Positions 9,101 through 17,174 of a stretch of DNA of 64,000 bases are shown here, in pieces (the stretch's first letter is position 1; each line of letters starts with the position of its first letter). The notes under the pieces were generated by a model. It saw only the letters and a list, made by a program, of their open reading frames with translations, was not told the origin of the DNA and did no database searches. Source of the stretch: Rothia nasimurium (GTDB lineage: Bacteria > Actinomycetota > Actinomycetes > Actinomycetales > Micrococcaceae). The DNA is taken from positions 62,001 through 126,000 of the forward strand of contig NZ_CAKMTJ010000009.1 of NCBI RefSeq assembly GCF_928392795.1, given 5' to 3'. The translations under genes were made by a program, and so were the position numbers.

Positions 9101-9853
9101 ATGCGGATCGATGTACCCCTGGCACCAGCCCACCGCAAGGCCTACGACACCCACCTGCAGCGCGAGCGCCAGAAGATTCTGGGTCTGTTGGAGGATATCG
9201 ATAAGAACCGTTTCACCATCTTCCAGTCCCTGACTACCCTGCGCCGTCTGGCCCTCGATGCCACCCTCATTGACGCCGAACGCTACTCAGGGGTGGAGTC
9301 TTCTAAGCTGGACTACCTGGAAGAAAACCTGCCCGAAATTATCCACGACGGCCACCGGGCTCTGATTTTTAGCCAGTTCACCGGCTATCTGAAGAAAATC
9401 GCGGCAAGGCTCTCTGACCTGGGCATCCCCTATCTTTACCTGGACGGTTCCACCCGCAACCGCGGGGAGCTCCTTGAAGGGTTTGAGGCGGGCACCGCCC
9501 CTGTCTTCCTTATCTCCCTGAAGGCAGGTGGCTTTGGCCTGAATCTAACCAGCGCCGACTACTGCTTCATCATGGACCCCTGGTGGAACCCGGCTGCCGA
9601 GCAGCAGGCCGTTGACCGCGTGCACCGTATCGGGCAGACCAAGAACGTGATGGTCTACCGCCTGGTATCGGCGGGCACCATCGAAGAGAAGGTCATGGAA
9701 CTCAAGGAGTCCAAGGCCGCCCTCTTTGATGCTGTGGTCGATGAGGGGGCTTTCTTTGCCTCCCAGCTCACCGCTGCCCAGATACGCGACCTGCTAGCGG
9801 CCCCCGAACCGGACGCCGGTCAGGGCGCCGTCTCAGAGAAGAAAGGAGAGTAA
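6146..9853 (+). CDS. SWIM zinc-finger SNF2-family helicase/ATPase
   Basis: A 1235-residue SWI2/SNF2 (RapA/HepA-like) dsDNA-translocating ATPase. A SWIM zinc finger lies at residues ~79-95 (ATCSCPVAHNCKHAVA; ligands C81, C83, C89, H91). A large middle region of unknown fold follows, then the SNF2_N domain: LADDMGLGKTLQT (Walker A) near 755, VLDEAQFVKN (DEAQ rather than DEAH) near 881 and TGTPMENNLMELW. The helicase C-terminal domain has ILFSQF-like, KAGGFGLNLTSA and RVHRIGQTKNVMVYR near 1159. The start GTG 6146 follows GAAGG with 6-nt spacing; TTG/GTG codons upstream are possible. It is 3 nt from the MFS gene and probably cotranscribed. Role is chromatin/DNA remodelling or repair by family; the substrate is unknown. 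Confidence 0.93.
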   Translation: MSTSFPEIPVTAPAIIRQVGSGAYTRGQRYMREGNVIRYTYDEQSRVLEGQVAGSGSTPYTAQVAFPAEVTAGSYAFSATCSCPVAHNCKHAVALMLTAIDRTAKAKRAMTASSSTWKTTASADEKVQEILEMADTVGLQRAADLLREHRGEQASAGTEEQADAGARAGQSLPAWRRSLAHSLAARPSYDSRNHRVTGALDLRLVVPGKYGWTKNIGAPRVSLEARPLMMGARGKWIKGGLSWEKFSGSAAGSAGTGLLPEHAAWFNEFYAVIRGSQSIYSSHRDWASISNVDSSLLWQMLESASEVGLSILLDGKETGLTIASAPQVELALEPVPERGSSADALRLTPLLRWGAYTLPASFTHKLGNNRQGFIALGGAAQETYVKAAAAARWESTLPSALAQAEDVAPADRPSWLTADSELVLIPLAEPLDAVAESLVSGEPVTVPATDVPAFFADYYPALTRALPISTSSEDLELPAVRMPTLVLSIAFDEPGPPFTAHTAWHWEYPVNPTGDDSDFLRLDALGYPGEDRADVRDTAHEYRVLKEVKKIRPGVPFTRHYTENWGTRTLLETYVPDYEQIEGVRVDVTGPRPEFRELDEAPEIIVTVDDTRRRDWFGLGVAIKAGDWHVAFSDVVAALAKGQTHLLLGNGQYFALDRPEFMKLQELLREAAQLTDKTGPLEINRHQVGLWEELEELAAETQTVAAWDEQVSALLNLDDHSPADVPTTLQATLRPYQVEGYQWLAFLWEHGLGGVLADDMGLGKTLQTIALFLHAQQKKQDAASSLGAAHQPGTPEGGADASSPFLVVAPTSVVPNWVREIKRFAPSLTVVGVEESVRKSKRRLADTVAGADVVVTSYALFRIDEEHYFELGTQQPFEGLVLDEAQFVKNAKTKAHQAARDLPARVKIAVTGTPMENNLMELWSMFSIAAPGLFPSARAFKDVYATPIESGEETKALGRLRRRIRPLMKRRTKELVAADLPEKTDMRIDVPLAPAHRKAYDTHLQRERQKILGLLEDIDKNRFTIFQSLTTLRRLALDATLIDAERYSGVESSKLDYLEENLPEIIHDGHRALIFSQFTGYLKKIAARLSDLGIPYLYLDGSTRNRGELLEGFEAGTAPVFLISLKAGGFGLNLTSADYCFIMDPWWNPAAEQQAVDRVHRIGQTKNVMVYRLVSAGTIEEKVMELKESKAALFDAVVDEGAFFASQLTAAQIRDLLAAPEPDAGQGAVSEKKGE

Positions 9854-9856
9854 GCC

Positions 9857-11173
9857 GTGGGTAAGATTCTCATGGACTTCACCCCGCTCACCTACTCCCC
9901 CGATTTCAGGCGCATCTGGTTGGGCGGGCTCTTTTCCACCATAGGTTTTGCAATCACCTCGGTGGCGATCGCCCTGGAGATTTATGCCCTGACAGGCTCC
10001 TCCGGGGCAGTGGGCCTGGTGGGCCTGGTCTCGGTGGTGCCGCTGATCATCGGCGGCCTCTACGGCGGTGTGATTGCCGACCGCTACGACCGACGCAAGG
10101 TCGCCCTAGCTGCAACCCTGGGCATGTGGGGCGTCACCGTACTCATCGCTCTACACGCCTGGCTCAACGTCCACAGTGTGGCGGTACTCTACGCCCTCAT
10201 CGCCGCAGAATCCCTGCTCCAGCCCATCAACCAGTCAGCCCGCGGGGCCATTATTCCCCGCCTCATCAAACCCCGTCTGCTCCCGGCAGCTAACACCCTC
10301 ATGATGTCGGTAGGCACCCTGGGCATGAGCGCCGGGCCCCTGATTGGCGGCCTGCTCGTAGCCTCCGTCGGCTACCAGCTCACCTACTCCATCAACGTTT
10401 TCGCGATGACCGTTGGCATCTGGGCCCTTTACCGGCTCCCAGCCATGCTCCCGGAGCAGAGCGGGGCGGTGCGTCCGTCCGCTCTGACCTCAATCCGTGA
10501 GGGGCTCGGCTTTGTGCGCCGCAATACGGTGGTGGGTATGACCTTTGTGGTGGATCTTCTCGGCATGTTCTTCGCCCAGGCCCGCCCCCTCATTCCAGCC
10601 CTTGCCGCCCTCACCTTTGGCGGCGGTGAGGCCGGTGCGGGGCTGCTGCTAGCCGCTGGGCCGGTGGGCGCGCTCCTGGGGGTCTCTTTCTCTGGCTTCC
10701 TCAAGGACGTCCGCCGCCAGGGCCGCTTCCTCACCCTCAGCTATACGGGCTGGGGGCTGGGCTTTATCGCCTTCGGGCTCATCGCCTGGGCTTATGAGGG
10801 GCGTATCCCCAGCGCCTCGCTGACCGAGAACCTGCTGCCCCTGGGCCTGGCCTTTGCGTCCCTGGCCTTTATGGGCTGGGCGGACGCCCTGGGGTCGGTC
10901 TACCGTTCCACCATTATTCAGGTAGCCACTCCCGACGCCCTGCGCGGACGCCTACAGGGGCTCTTCATCATCACGGTTGCGGGCGGCCCCAACCTGGGCA
11001 TGGCCTTTGTGGGCGGTGCCGCCGAGCTGGTGGGCTCCCCCTTAGCTGCGGTTATCGGCGGAACCCTGGTGATGGTCACCATCGCCCTAGCGACGCTGGC
11101 GGTACCTGCCCTCTGGCGCTACGTACCGGAGCCTATCCCCGAAACACGGCAGCAGCCTATCGTTGACTCCTAG
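9857..11173 (+). CDS. MFS transporter, EntS/MFS_3-like exporter
   Basis: A 438-residue, 12-helix major facilitator. The first half begins with FSTIGFAITSVAIALEIYALT, and the loop 2-3 signature is GGVIADRYDRRKV. The layout resembles the enterobactin-exporter EntS/MFS_3 group, whose members export siderophores or drugs; no siderophore genes are adjacent, so substrate is open. The start GTG 9857 lies 3 nt after the helicase stop, with AAGGAG 8 nt upstream, which implies an operon. Its stop overlaps the convergent aldo/keto reductase by 3-4 nt. Copies of GCGGACGCC occur at 10880. Confidence 0.88.
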   Translation: MGKILMDFTPLTYSPDFRRIWLGGLFSTIGFAITSVAIALEIYALTGSSGAVGLVGLVSVVPLIIGGLYGGVIADRYDRRKVALAATLGMWGVTVLIALHAWLNVHSVAVLYALIAAESLLQPINQSARGAIIPRLIKPRLLPAANTLMMSVGTLGMSAGPLIGGLLVASVGYQLTYSINVFAMTVGIWALYRLPAMLPEQSGAVRPSALTSIREGLGFVRRNTVVGMTFVVDLLGMFFAQARPLIPALAALTFGGGEAGAGLLLAAGPVGALLGVSFSGFLKDVRRQGRFLTLSYTGWGLGFIAFGLIAWAYEGRIPSASLTENLLPLGLAFASLAFMGWADALGSVYRSTIIQVATPDALRGRLQGLFIITVAGGPNLGMAFVGGAAELVGSPLAAVIGGTLVMVTIALATLAVPALWRYVPEPIPETRQQPIVDS

Positions 11174-12003
11174 AAGTCGATATCTGCCGGGTCAGGGCCG
11201 ATGCGGCCCTCAGCTGATGAGAGCGCGTCAATCTTTGAAACCTCGTCGCCGGTCAGGGCCACCTTGAGGGACTCGAAGTTAGAGACGATACGCTCGGGGG
11301 TTACCGACTTGGGGATAGCCACGATGCCGTGGGCTCGGTGCCAGGCCAGCACAACCTGGGCGGGGGTAGCGTCATGTGCCTTGGCAATTTCGCCAATCAC
11401 GGGGTTATCCAGCAGGTCGGAGCGGTTGCCCAGGGGGCTCCATGCCTGGGTGACAATGCCCAGCTCTGCGTGGACCTCACGCAGGTTTTCCTGGGCGAAG
11501 TAGGGGTGCAGCTCAATCTGGTGGATAGCGGGGACGACGCCGGTTTCGGCGACGATTTCACGCAGCTGCTCTTCGGGGAAGTTAGAGACGCCGATGGACT
11601 TGGCCTTGCCCTGCTTCTGCAGTTCAATCAGGGCCTTCCAGGTCTCGGTGTAGAGACCCTGGGAGGGCTTAGCCCAGTGAACCAGGAGCAGGTCGACGTA
11701 GTCGGTGCCCAGGCGGGCCAGGGACTCGTCCGCTGCCTTGAGGGTCTGCTCGTAGCCCTGGTCGTCGTTCCAGATCTTGGTGGTGAGGAAGACGTCCTCG
11801 CGAGCTACACCGGAGTCAGCAATTGCCTTGCCGGTACCTTCTTCATTGCCATAGATTTTGGCGGTGTCGATGTGGCGGTAGCCGGCATCAAGGGCCAGGC
11901 CTACGACCTTTTCGGCGGTGTCGTTTTCTACCTGCCAGACGCCGTAGCCCAGCTGGGGGATGCTGTTGCCGTCGTTGAAGGTGAGAAGGGGTGACTCAGT
12001 CAT
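11170..12003 (-). CDS. Aldo/keto reductase (AKR), first of a tandem pair
   Basis: A 277-residue cytosolic NADPH-dependent (beta/alpha)8 oxidoreductase of the 2,5-diketo-D-gluconate reductase type. The catalytic tetrad is intact: D46 (HIDTAKIYG), Y51, K76 (TTKIW) and H109 (LLVHW). The C-terminal cofactor segment reads IPKSVTPERIVSN. ATG 12003 has AAAGGA upstream; an extended start at 12039 is unlike the family. Its closest visible relative is the next gene, with the same architecture, so this looks like a local duplication with later divergence. Physiological substrate cannot be read from sequence. Confidence 0.93.
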   Translation of the reverse strand: MTESPLLTFNDGNSIPQLGYGVWQVENDTAEKVVGLALDAGYRHIDTAKIYGNEEGTGKAIADSGVAREDVFLTTKIWNDDQGYEQTLKAADESLARLGTDYVDLLLVHWAKPSQGLYTETWKALIELQKQGKAKSIGVSNFPEEQLREIVAETGVVPAIHQIELHPYFAQENLREVHAELGIVTQAWSPLGNRSDLLDNPVIGEIAKAHDATPAQVVLAWHRAHGIVAIPKSVTPERIVSNFESLKVALTGDEVSKIDALSSAEGRIGPDPADIDF

Positions 12004-12057
12004 GGTTTTTCCTTTCGAGTATGCACGGTCACACCCCACTCTAGTCCGCTCTTCTGA

Positions 12058-12936
12058 TTAGCCCCTAGCCTGTTCGGCAGGGGTGAACGAGCGCCGGTCG
12101 CTATATTCAGGTGCGCCCAGGTCCCCTTCGGCGGGGTCGCCGCCGAGGCGGTGGTTACGGTGCAGGGCTTCGATAGCCGCTATTTCGTCAGGGGTTAGTT
12201 CCATTCCCTGCATCGCCAGGTTGGAGGCCATGCGGGAGGGTGTTTCGGTCTTGGGGATAACCACGTTACCTATAGTCAGGTGCCAGGCCAGCACCAGCTC
12301 AGCCACCCCAATACCGCGGCGCCCGGCCAGCTCTTGCAGGGCGGGGTCGGTCAGCACCAAGCCGTTGCCGAGAGGGCTCCAGGCTTCGGTGAGGACGCCG
12401 CGGGCTGAGTTTTCTGCCCGCATGCTGGTTTGGGTGAGGTAGGGGTGCAGTTCAATCTGGTTGACAGCCGGGGTGACGCCGGTGTCGCCGATGATCTGGT
12501 CAAGCTGGGTGTCGGTGAAGTTAGAGACGCCGATGGAGCGTACCAGCCCGCGCTCGCGCAGCTCGACCAGGGCTTCCCAGGAGGCCCGGTAGCGATCAAG
12601 ACTGGGCTGGGCCCAGTGGATGAGGTAGAGGTCGAGGTAGTCCAGACCCAGAAGTTCCAGGGAGCGTTCGGCCGCTTCGATAGCGGTGTCGTAGCCCTGG
12701 TCGGTATTCCAGAGCTTGGTGGTCACGAAGAGCTCGGCGCGGGGTAAGCCAGATTCGGCCACGGCCTGCCCCACTCCCGCTTCATTCTTGTAGATGGTGG
12801 CGGTATCGATGTGACGGTACCCGGTGTCGAGGGCGGTTGCTACTGCTGCTGCGGTGGCAGCCGGTGCGATACGGCAGGTACCAAAGCCTAGCTGGGGAAT
12901 GCTGCAGCCATCGTTCATGGTCAGGGACAGGTTCAT
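12058..12936 (-). CDS. Aldo/keto reductase (AKR), second of a tandem pair
   Basis: A 292-residue AKR with tetrad D44 (HIDTATIYK), Y49, K74 (TTKLW) and H107 (YLIHW), and cofactor segment IPKTETPSRMASN. It is ~54 bp upstream of its paralogue on the same strand. The C-terminus is longer and includes HRLGGDPAEGDLGAPEYS. ATG 12936 is preceded by AAAGGACC. The long upstream in-frame stretch (to 13152) runs through the intergenic repeat and into Tex and is not coding. Expect aldehyde/ketone detoxification or sugar-ketone reduction by family. Confidence 0.92.
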   Translation of the reverse strand: MNLSLTMNDGCSIPQLGFGTCRIAPAATAAAVATALDTGYRHIDTATIYKNEAGVGQAVAESGLPRAELFVTTKLWNTDQGYDTAIEAAERSLELLGLDYLDLYLIHWAQPSLDRYRASWEALVELRERGLVRSIGVSNFTDTQLDQIIGDTGVTPAVNQIELHPYLTQTSMRAENSARGVLTEAWSPLGNGLVLTDPALQELAGRRGIGVAELVLAWHLTIGNVVIPKTETPSRMASNLAMQGMELTPDEIAAIEALHRNHRLGGDPAEGDLGAPEYSDRRSFTPAEQARG

Positions 12937-12961
12937 GGTGAGGTCCTTTGCTGTGGAGAAT

Positions 12962-13036
12962 GCAGGGGCGGGGTGCAGTGGCAGCCAGCTGGCTCGGGGC
13001 TGGCGTTCAGGGTGCTGGTTGCAGCCGCACCCCTGC
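12962..13036. repeat. Palindromic intergenic repeat, copy 4 (short)
   Basis: A ~75-bp element between AKR2 and Tex with imperfect terminal inverted repeats (GCAGGGGCGGGGTGCAG against the complement of GCAGCCGCACCCCTGC). Its middle (12989-13006, CTGGCTCGGGGCTGGCGT) is identical over 18 bp to the minus strand of copy 1 (2213-2230). Confidence 0.6.
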
Positions 13037-13048
13037 CTGCCGTTTTGA

Positions 13049-15415
13049 CTAGCGGCGCCGGCGTCCGCTTGTCTTACGCCCGCGAGGTTCTGGCTCTTCA
13101 AGGAGCAGGGAAAGAGAGATCCGTTTGCGAGCAGGATCAGCTTCAACCACACGAACCTGCACGATATCGCCAGATTTGACGATGGTGTGGGGGTCAGAGA
13201 CGAAGTCGCGGCTCATCTGCGAGACGTGGATCAGGCCGTCCTGGTGGACGCCGATGTCGACGAAGGCACCAAAGGCGGCGACGTTGGAGACGGTTCCCTC
13301 CAGGATCATGCCGGGAACGAGGTCCGCGATAGTTTCAATGCCTTCTTCGAAGCGGGCGGTGCGGAAGGTGGGGCGGGGGTCTCGACCGGGTGCAGAAAGT
13401 TCAGCGATGATGTCGGTAACGGTGGGCAGACCAACAGTTTCGCTGGTAAAGTCGCGCGGATTGAGGGCAGCTAGGCTTTCTGCGCTGGCCTTACCCTGGG
13501 TGAAGCCACCAGCAGCTGCCACAATGCTGCGGGCCAGGTCGTAGGATTCGGGGTGTACGCCGGAGGCGTCCAGGGGCTCGGACCCGCCTGTGATACGGAC
13601 GAAGCCTGCAGCCTGTTCAAAAGCCTTGGGCCCAAGACGGGGTACCTTGAGCAGGTCGGTACGACGGGTGAAGGGGCCGTGCTCGGTGCGGTAGGTGACG
13701 ATGTTGTCGGCAATGGTCTTGTTGAAGCCCGCCACCCGGGCAAGAAGAGCCGGGGAGGCGGAGTTCACGAGTACACCAACAGCGTTGACGGAGTCTTCAA
13801 CCACGCCATCCAGGGCACGGGTGAGGGCTGCCGGTGAGACGTCGTGCTGGTACTGACCCACACCGATCGATTGGGGTTCGATTTTGACGAGTTCGGCCAG
13901 GGGATCTTGCAGGCGGCGGGCAATCGAAACTGCCCCGCGCAGGGAGACGTCCATGCCGGGTAGTTCGCGGCTGGCCAGTTCTGAGGCTGAATAGACGGAG
14001 GCTCCGGCTTCGGAGACCACCACTTTTTCGAGGCCTCGTAGGCCCTTAGCTGCGCACTCTTTAATCAGGTCGCTAGCCAGTTTGTCGGTTTCACGGCTGG
14101 CTGTTCCATTGCCGATAGCAATCAGTTCTACACCGTGGGCGCGCACCAGCTGGGTGAGGGTATCGAGGGACGCCTGCCACTGGTTTCGGGGGGCATGGGG
14201 GTAAATAACGTCGGTGGCCAGTACCTGGCCGGTCTGCCCAACGACGGCGACCTTGACGCCGGTGCGCAGCCCGGGGTCGAGTCCCAGAGTGGTACGGGAG
14301 CCAGCGGGGGCTGCCAGCAGCACATCGCGCAGGTTCGAGGCAAAGACGGCGATGGCGTCCTTTTCCGCCTGCTCAAAGAGGGAGGTTCTGGCCTCAGCAG
14401 CCAGGCGGGGCAGCAGACGCTGGCGCCAGGCAATGCGCACGGTCTTGGCCAGCCAGCCAACCACCATGGTTTCGTCGGAGACCATGTTGAGCACCTGGGC
14501 ACCGATGCCGAGGGCTTCGGCTACGGTGCGTTCATACCAGCTGCGTTCCCGGTCGTATTCTTCGGCCAGAATCTCAGCAGCTTCGCGGGCGGCACCCTTG
14601 AGGGAGGACTTGGCCGGGGGCAGCACATCCACATCGAAGCTGACCTTAACGGCGCCTTCTTTTTCGGCGCGGAGCAGGGCCAGTACCCGGTGGGAGGGGA
14701 TGCGGCGGATTTCTTCGTTGAACTCGAAGTAATCGCTGAACTTCGCCCCGGCTTCCTGCTGACCGGGAATCAGGCGGGAGGTGATAACGCCGCGGCGTAC
14801 AAAGCGCTGGCGGAGGATTTCGGCCAGGGCGGGGTCGGTCATGGCCTGCTCAATCAAGATAGCCCGGGCCCCGTCCAGGGCATTGTCGACCGAGGCAACG
14901 GTAGCCTCAACGGTACCGGGTTCAGCATCGGCCAGTTCAGGCTCGACGTAGGCGTCAGCGATGTCGGCAGTGGGGGCAAAGGGAACTTCGAGCAGATCTT
15001 CAACCAGGGACTCCAGCCCGGCTTCACGGGCGAGAAAAGCCAGGGTCTTGCGTTTGGTTTTGTGGGGCGCATAGAGCGCCTCGAGCTCGTTTTTGGTGGG
15101 CGCGGACGCCAGCGCGGCGGCCAGCTCGTCGGTGAGCAGGGCGCGTTCGTGGAGGGTCTGCATAATAGCTGCCCGGCGCTCTTCGAGTTCCCGCAGGTAG
15201 CGCAGGCGTTCGGCGAGGGTACGCAGTTGAGCGTCGTCTAGCCCACCGGTGGCTTCCTTGCGGTAGCGGGCGATGAAGGGCACGGTAGCCCCGTCATCGA
15301 GCAGGGCTACGGCTGAGCGCACCTGGTCGGCCCGGGCGCCGAGTTCTACAGCGATACGTTCCTCAATAGGAGGAAGAGGGGTGGGGGAATCTGCTAGCGC
15401 GCCTGCATGTGTCAT
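13049..15415 (-). CDS. tex: Tex, RNA-binding transcriptional accessory protein
   Basis: A 788-residue protein of full Tex length. The N-terminal helical Tex_N region contains VPFIARYRKEATGGLDD. The YqgF/RNase-H-like domain starts near residue 373 (TTLGLDPGLRTGVKVAVV). Helix-hairpin-helix repeats follow (VNSASPALLARVAGFNKTIA, LKVPRLGPKAFEQ). A C-terminal S1 domain begins near 692 (VPGMILEGTVSNVAAFGAFVDIG...GLIHVSQMS), and the protein ends in a basic tail (RGRKTSGRRRR). Tex binds structured nucleic acid and influences transcription and, in some bacteria, antibiotic and stress tolerance. ATG 15413-15415 has only a weak GAAAC ribosome site. Confidence 0.96.
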   Translation of the reverse strand: MTHAGALADSPTPLPPIEERIAVELGARADQVRSAVALLDDGATVPFIARYRKEATGGLDDAQLRTLAERLRYLRELEERRAAIMQTLHERALLTDELAAALASAPTKNELEALYAPHKTKRKTLAFLAREAGLESLVEDLLEVPFAPTADIADAYVEPELADAEPGTVEATVASVDNALDGARAILIEQAMTDPALAEILRQRFVRRGVITSRLIPGQQEAGAKFSDYFEFNEEIRRIPSHRVLALLRAEKEGAVKVSFDVDVLPPAKSSLKGAAREAAEILAEEYDRERSWYERTVAEALGIGAQVLNMVSDETMVVGWLAKTVRIAWRQRLLPRLAAEARTSLFEQAEKDAIAVFASNLRDVLLAAPAGSRTTLGLDPGLRTGVKVAVVGQTGQVLATDVIYPHAPRNQWQASLDTLTQLVRAHGVELIAIGNGTASRETDKLASDLIKECAAKGLRGLEKVVVSEAGASVYSASELASRELPGMDVSLRGAVSIARRLQDPLAELVKIEPQSIGVGQYQHDVSPAALTRALDGVVEDSVNAVGVLVNSASPALLARVAGFNKTIADNIVTYRTEHGPFTRRTDLLKVPRLGPKAFEQAAGFVRITGGSEPLDASGVHPESYDLARSIVAAAGGFTQGKASAESLAALNPRDFTSETVGLPTVTDIIAELSAPGRDPRPTFRTARFEEGIETIADLVPGMILEGTVSNVAAFGAFVDIGVHQDGLIHVSQMSRDFVSDPHTIVKSGDIVQVRVVEADPARKRISLSLLLEEPEPRGRKTSGRRRR

Positions 15416-15594
15416 AGTTTCTAGTTTCTCATACCGGTTTTATGACCGGGTTCAGCAAGAGGTCTGGGTTCAAAGGGCGTTCTAGTCACCTGATTCACAT
15501 AAGACAGCGTGTACCACCAACCCTGTGTGTAATAGTTACGCTTGCAGTGGGCAGAGAGGGTTAACACCACATAAAGTAGTAGTCATACAGGGTA

Positions 15595-15600
15595 TATATT
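15595..15600 (+). promoter_or_regulatory. Putative -10 box upstream of the 15685 gene
   Basis: TATATT in an AT-rich run (GGTATATATT) 85 bp before the GTG start at 15685, in an otherwise GC-rich spacer. No convincing -35 is visible, so this is a weak call. Confidence 0.35.
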
Positions 15601-15684
15601 TTCGGCACCGGCATCACCAGACCTACGCCGAGTCTCTTGTACCGCTACCACGCCCTTGATTTAACCTTGCTTTGGAGAACCACC

Positions 15685-17133
15685 GTGCCAGACGCAGCTG
15701 ATCTTACCTATACAGAGTTCTGTGAACGCTACGATTCTCTGTTAAGCGGCCTGGCGCGCATGGGCTGGACCTCCTCCGAAGCCGTACACCGTGCGTCCGT
15801 GCTCTACCCCGATATCGATCGCGACCTACTAGATCAGGCCGTTCATTCTGGCCGCTGGCTCTTTAGCGGTAGCCAGGGGCAAACCCACTCAAATGTGCTC
15901 ATGGCCTCGGCTATCTGGTACGCAGTAGCTGTCAGTTTTGATTTTGAGCCCGACTATGAGTACGCGGCGGTAGGTCTTGACCCGACCATCATCCAGGATC
16001 TTCCGCGTATGCTGGAGTCCTTTGCGGTCCCCGCTGAGGCAATTGCCGGAATTGTCGGGCGTATCGGTGCGGCCCTCAAATACATGGCGGAACACCCCTA
16101 TACCGAGCTCGAAGAGCAGGCCTACGACGACTTTCTCGCCCATCTGCCGCAGGAGATTGCCCATATCTCTCGTGGGGATTTCTCCTGGCCCCCGTCCCGG
16201 GCACTGATTGAGGACCGTCTGGGGGACCGTTCCTGGTCCAAGGCCCTGCTCAAGGTGGGGGCCTGCCCGCCGGATGCTGAGGGGCAGGGTATTAAACTCG
16301 AGGCTGGCACCCTGAGCGAGCGCACCTTCCGCAATACTCTGGGCGAGTTCCTGAACTACTGTATCCGCTACGACCGTAAACCCTCGGTTCTGCTCTACGG
16401 CAGCTGGGCTGAAGACCCTACCCGGAGCGGACGCGTGCCCCATCTAGGTACGGTACGAGCCAAGTACGGCTCTTGGCACCTGGCTCTGCAGGCTGGCCGC
16501 CAGATGCTCAACGACGCGATGGCCTTAGGCGGTTCACCCGCTTTGCCAGCTCGCCCCATTAACCAGCCCCCGGTTGACCCCACCGAGCCTCTCAACATTC
16601 AAGAGATTCAGGCCCAGGGTATCGGCGTGGTACAGCCAAAAGTGCTGACCGAGAGTGAGCGTACCGCCCGTGCCTGGCAGCAGCTCCTATCGGTCACCAA
16701 GCAGCGTCTTGATGAACTGCCCTGGACCCTTTCACTGCGGATCTACTACCTCTCTCCTGAGATAGTGGAAACGGAGGACGTCACTAACTTTGTGAGTATC
16801 TTCCGTTCGCCTGCCGGTTACTTCTGTGAGCTCACGTCCCCCGACGAGTTTGAGGCCATCGAAGTGGAGCTTGATACGGAGATGCTAGAAAAGGCCGGGT
16901 GGACGGCTCCCGCGCCGGGCGGCCGCTGGGCTCGAAATTTCCTGTCGGTTTCGGACGCCGCAGAAGGCGTCATTGAAGCCATGCACCGGGGCATGGGCTG
17001 TGACCACCCTGATTACTACCAGTCAGATGACCCGACGGGTAGCCTTTCGGTGAATACTGCCCACCCCAGTACCGGCTCTATCCCCATGGTTCCGGTGACC
17101 GGTAACGGTTTCATATCAATTGACGATTTTTAA
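15685..17133 (+). CDS. Unknown 482-residue protein with HNH-repeat-like motifs
   Basis: I do not recognise a named family. The chosen start is GTG 15685, with TTGGAG 8 nt upstream. The protein is soluble and acidic and has no signal. Two short segments, LGDRSWSKALLKVGACP (~178-194) and AKYGSWHLALQAGRQM (~257-272), look like the helix-turn-helix 'homing endonuclease associated repeat' (YGSWxxALxxAG) found beside nuclease domains. The middle (TERTFRNTLGEFLNYCIRYDRKPSV) is also helical, while the C-terminal third is less conserved in look. The next gene, 41 bp on, encodes an HNH nuclease. A DNA-binding or regulatory role is an inference only. Confidence 0.7.
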   Translation: MPDAADLTYTEFCERYDSLLSGLARMGWTSSEAVHRASVLYPDIDRDLLDQAVHSGRWLFSGSQGQTHSNVLMASAIWYAVAVSFDFEPDYEYAAVGLDPTIIQDLPRMLESFAVPAEAIAGIVGRIGAALKYMAEHPYTELEEQAYDDFLAHLPQEIAHISRGDFSWPPSRALIEDRLGDRSWSKALLKVGACPPDAEGQGIKLEAGTLSERTFRNTLGEFLNYCIRYDRKPSVLLYGSWAEDPTRSGRVPHLGTVRAKYGSWHLALQAGRQMLNDAMALGGSPALPARPINQPPVDPTEPLNIQEIQAQGIGVVQPKVLTESERTARAWQQLLSVTKQRLDELPWTLSLRIYYLSPEIVETEDVTNFVSIFRSPAGYFCELTSPDEFEAIEVELDTEMLEKAGWTAPAPGGRWARNFLSVSDAAEGVIEAMHRGMGCDHPDYYQSDDPTGSLSVNTAHPSTGSIPMVPVTGNGFISIDDF

Positions 17134-17159
17134 GGGGAGAGGTGCCCAGCTCCCAGCGC

Positions 17160-17165
17160 TAGAAT
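17160..17165 (+). promoter_or_regulatory. Putative -10 (TAGAAT) immediately upstream of ATG 17175
   Basis: TAGAAT ends 9 bp before the start codon, placing the transcription start within ~3 nt of ATG 17175. The spacer GGGTTGCCT offers no proper Shine-Dalgarno, so a leaderless message is likely. Confidence 0.45.
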
Positions 17166-17174
17166 GGGTTGCCT

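Noticed and set aside
13037..13152. Extended AKR2 N-terminus reaching into Tex
   Set aside because: The added residues are unlike any AKR and pass through the intergenic repeat; ATG 12936 has a ribosome site.
14135..15241. Long antisense ORF over tex
   Set aside because: Gly-rich complement of a GC-rich gene; Tex is a clear match in the other strand.
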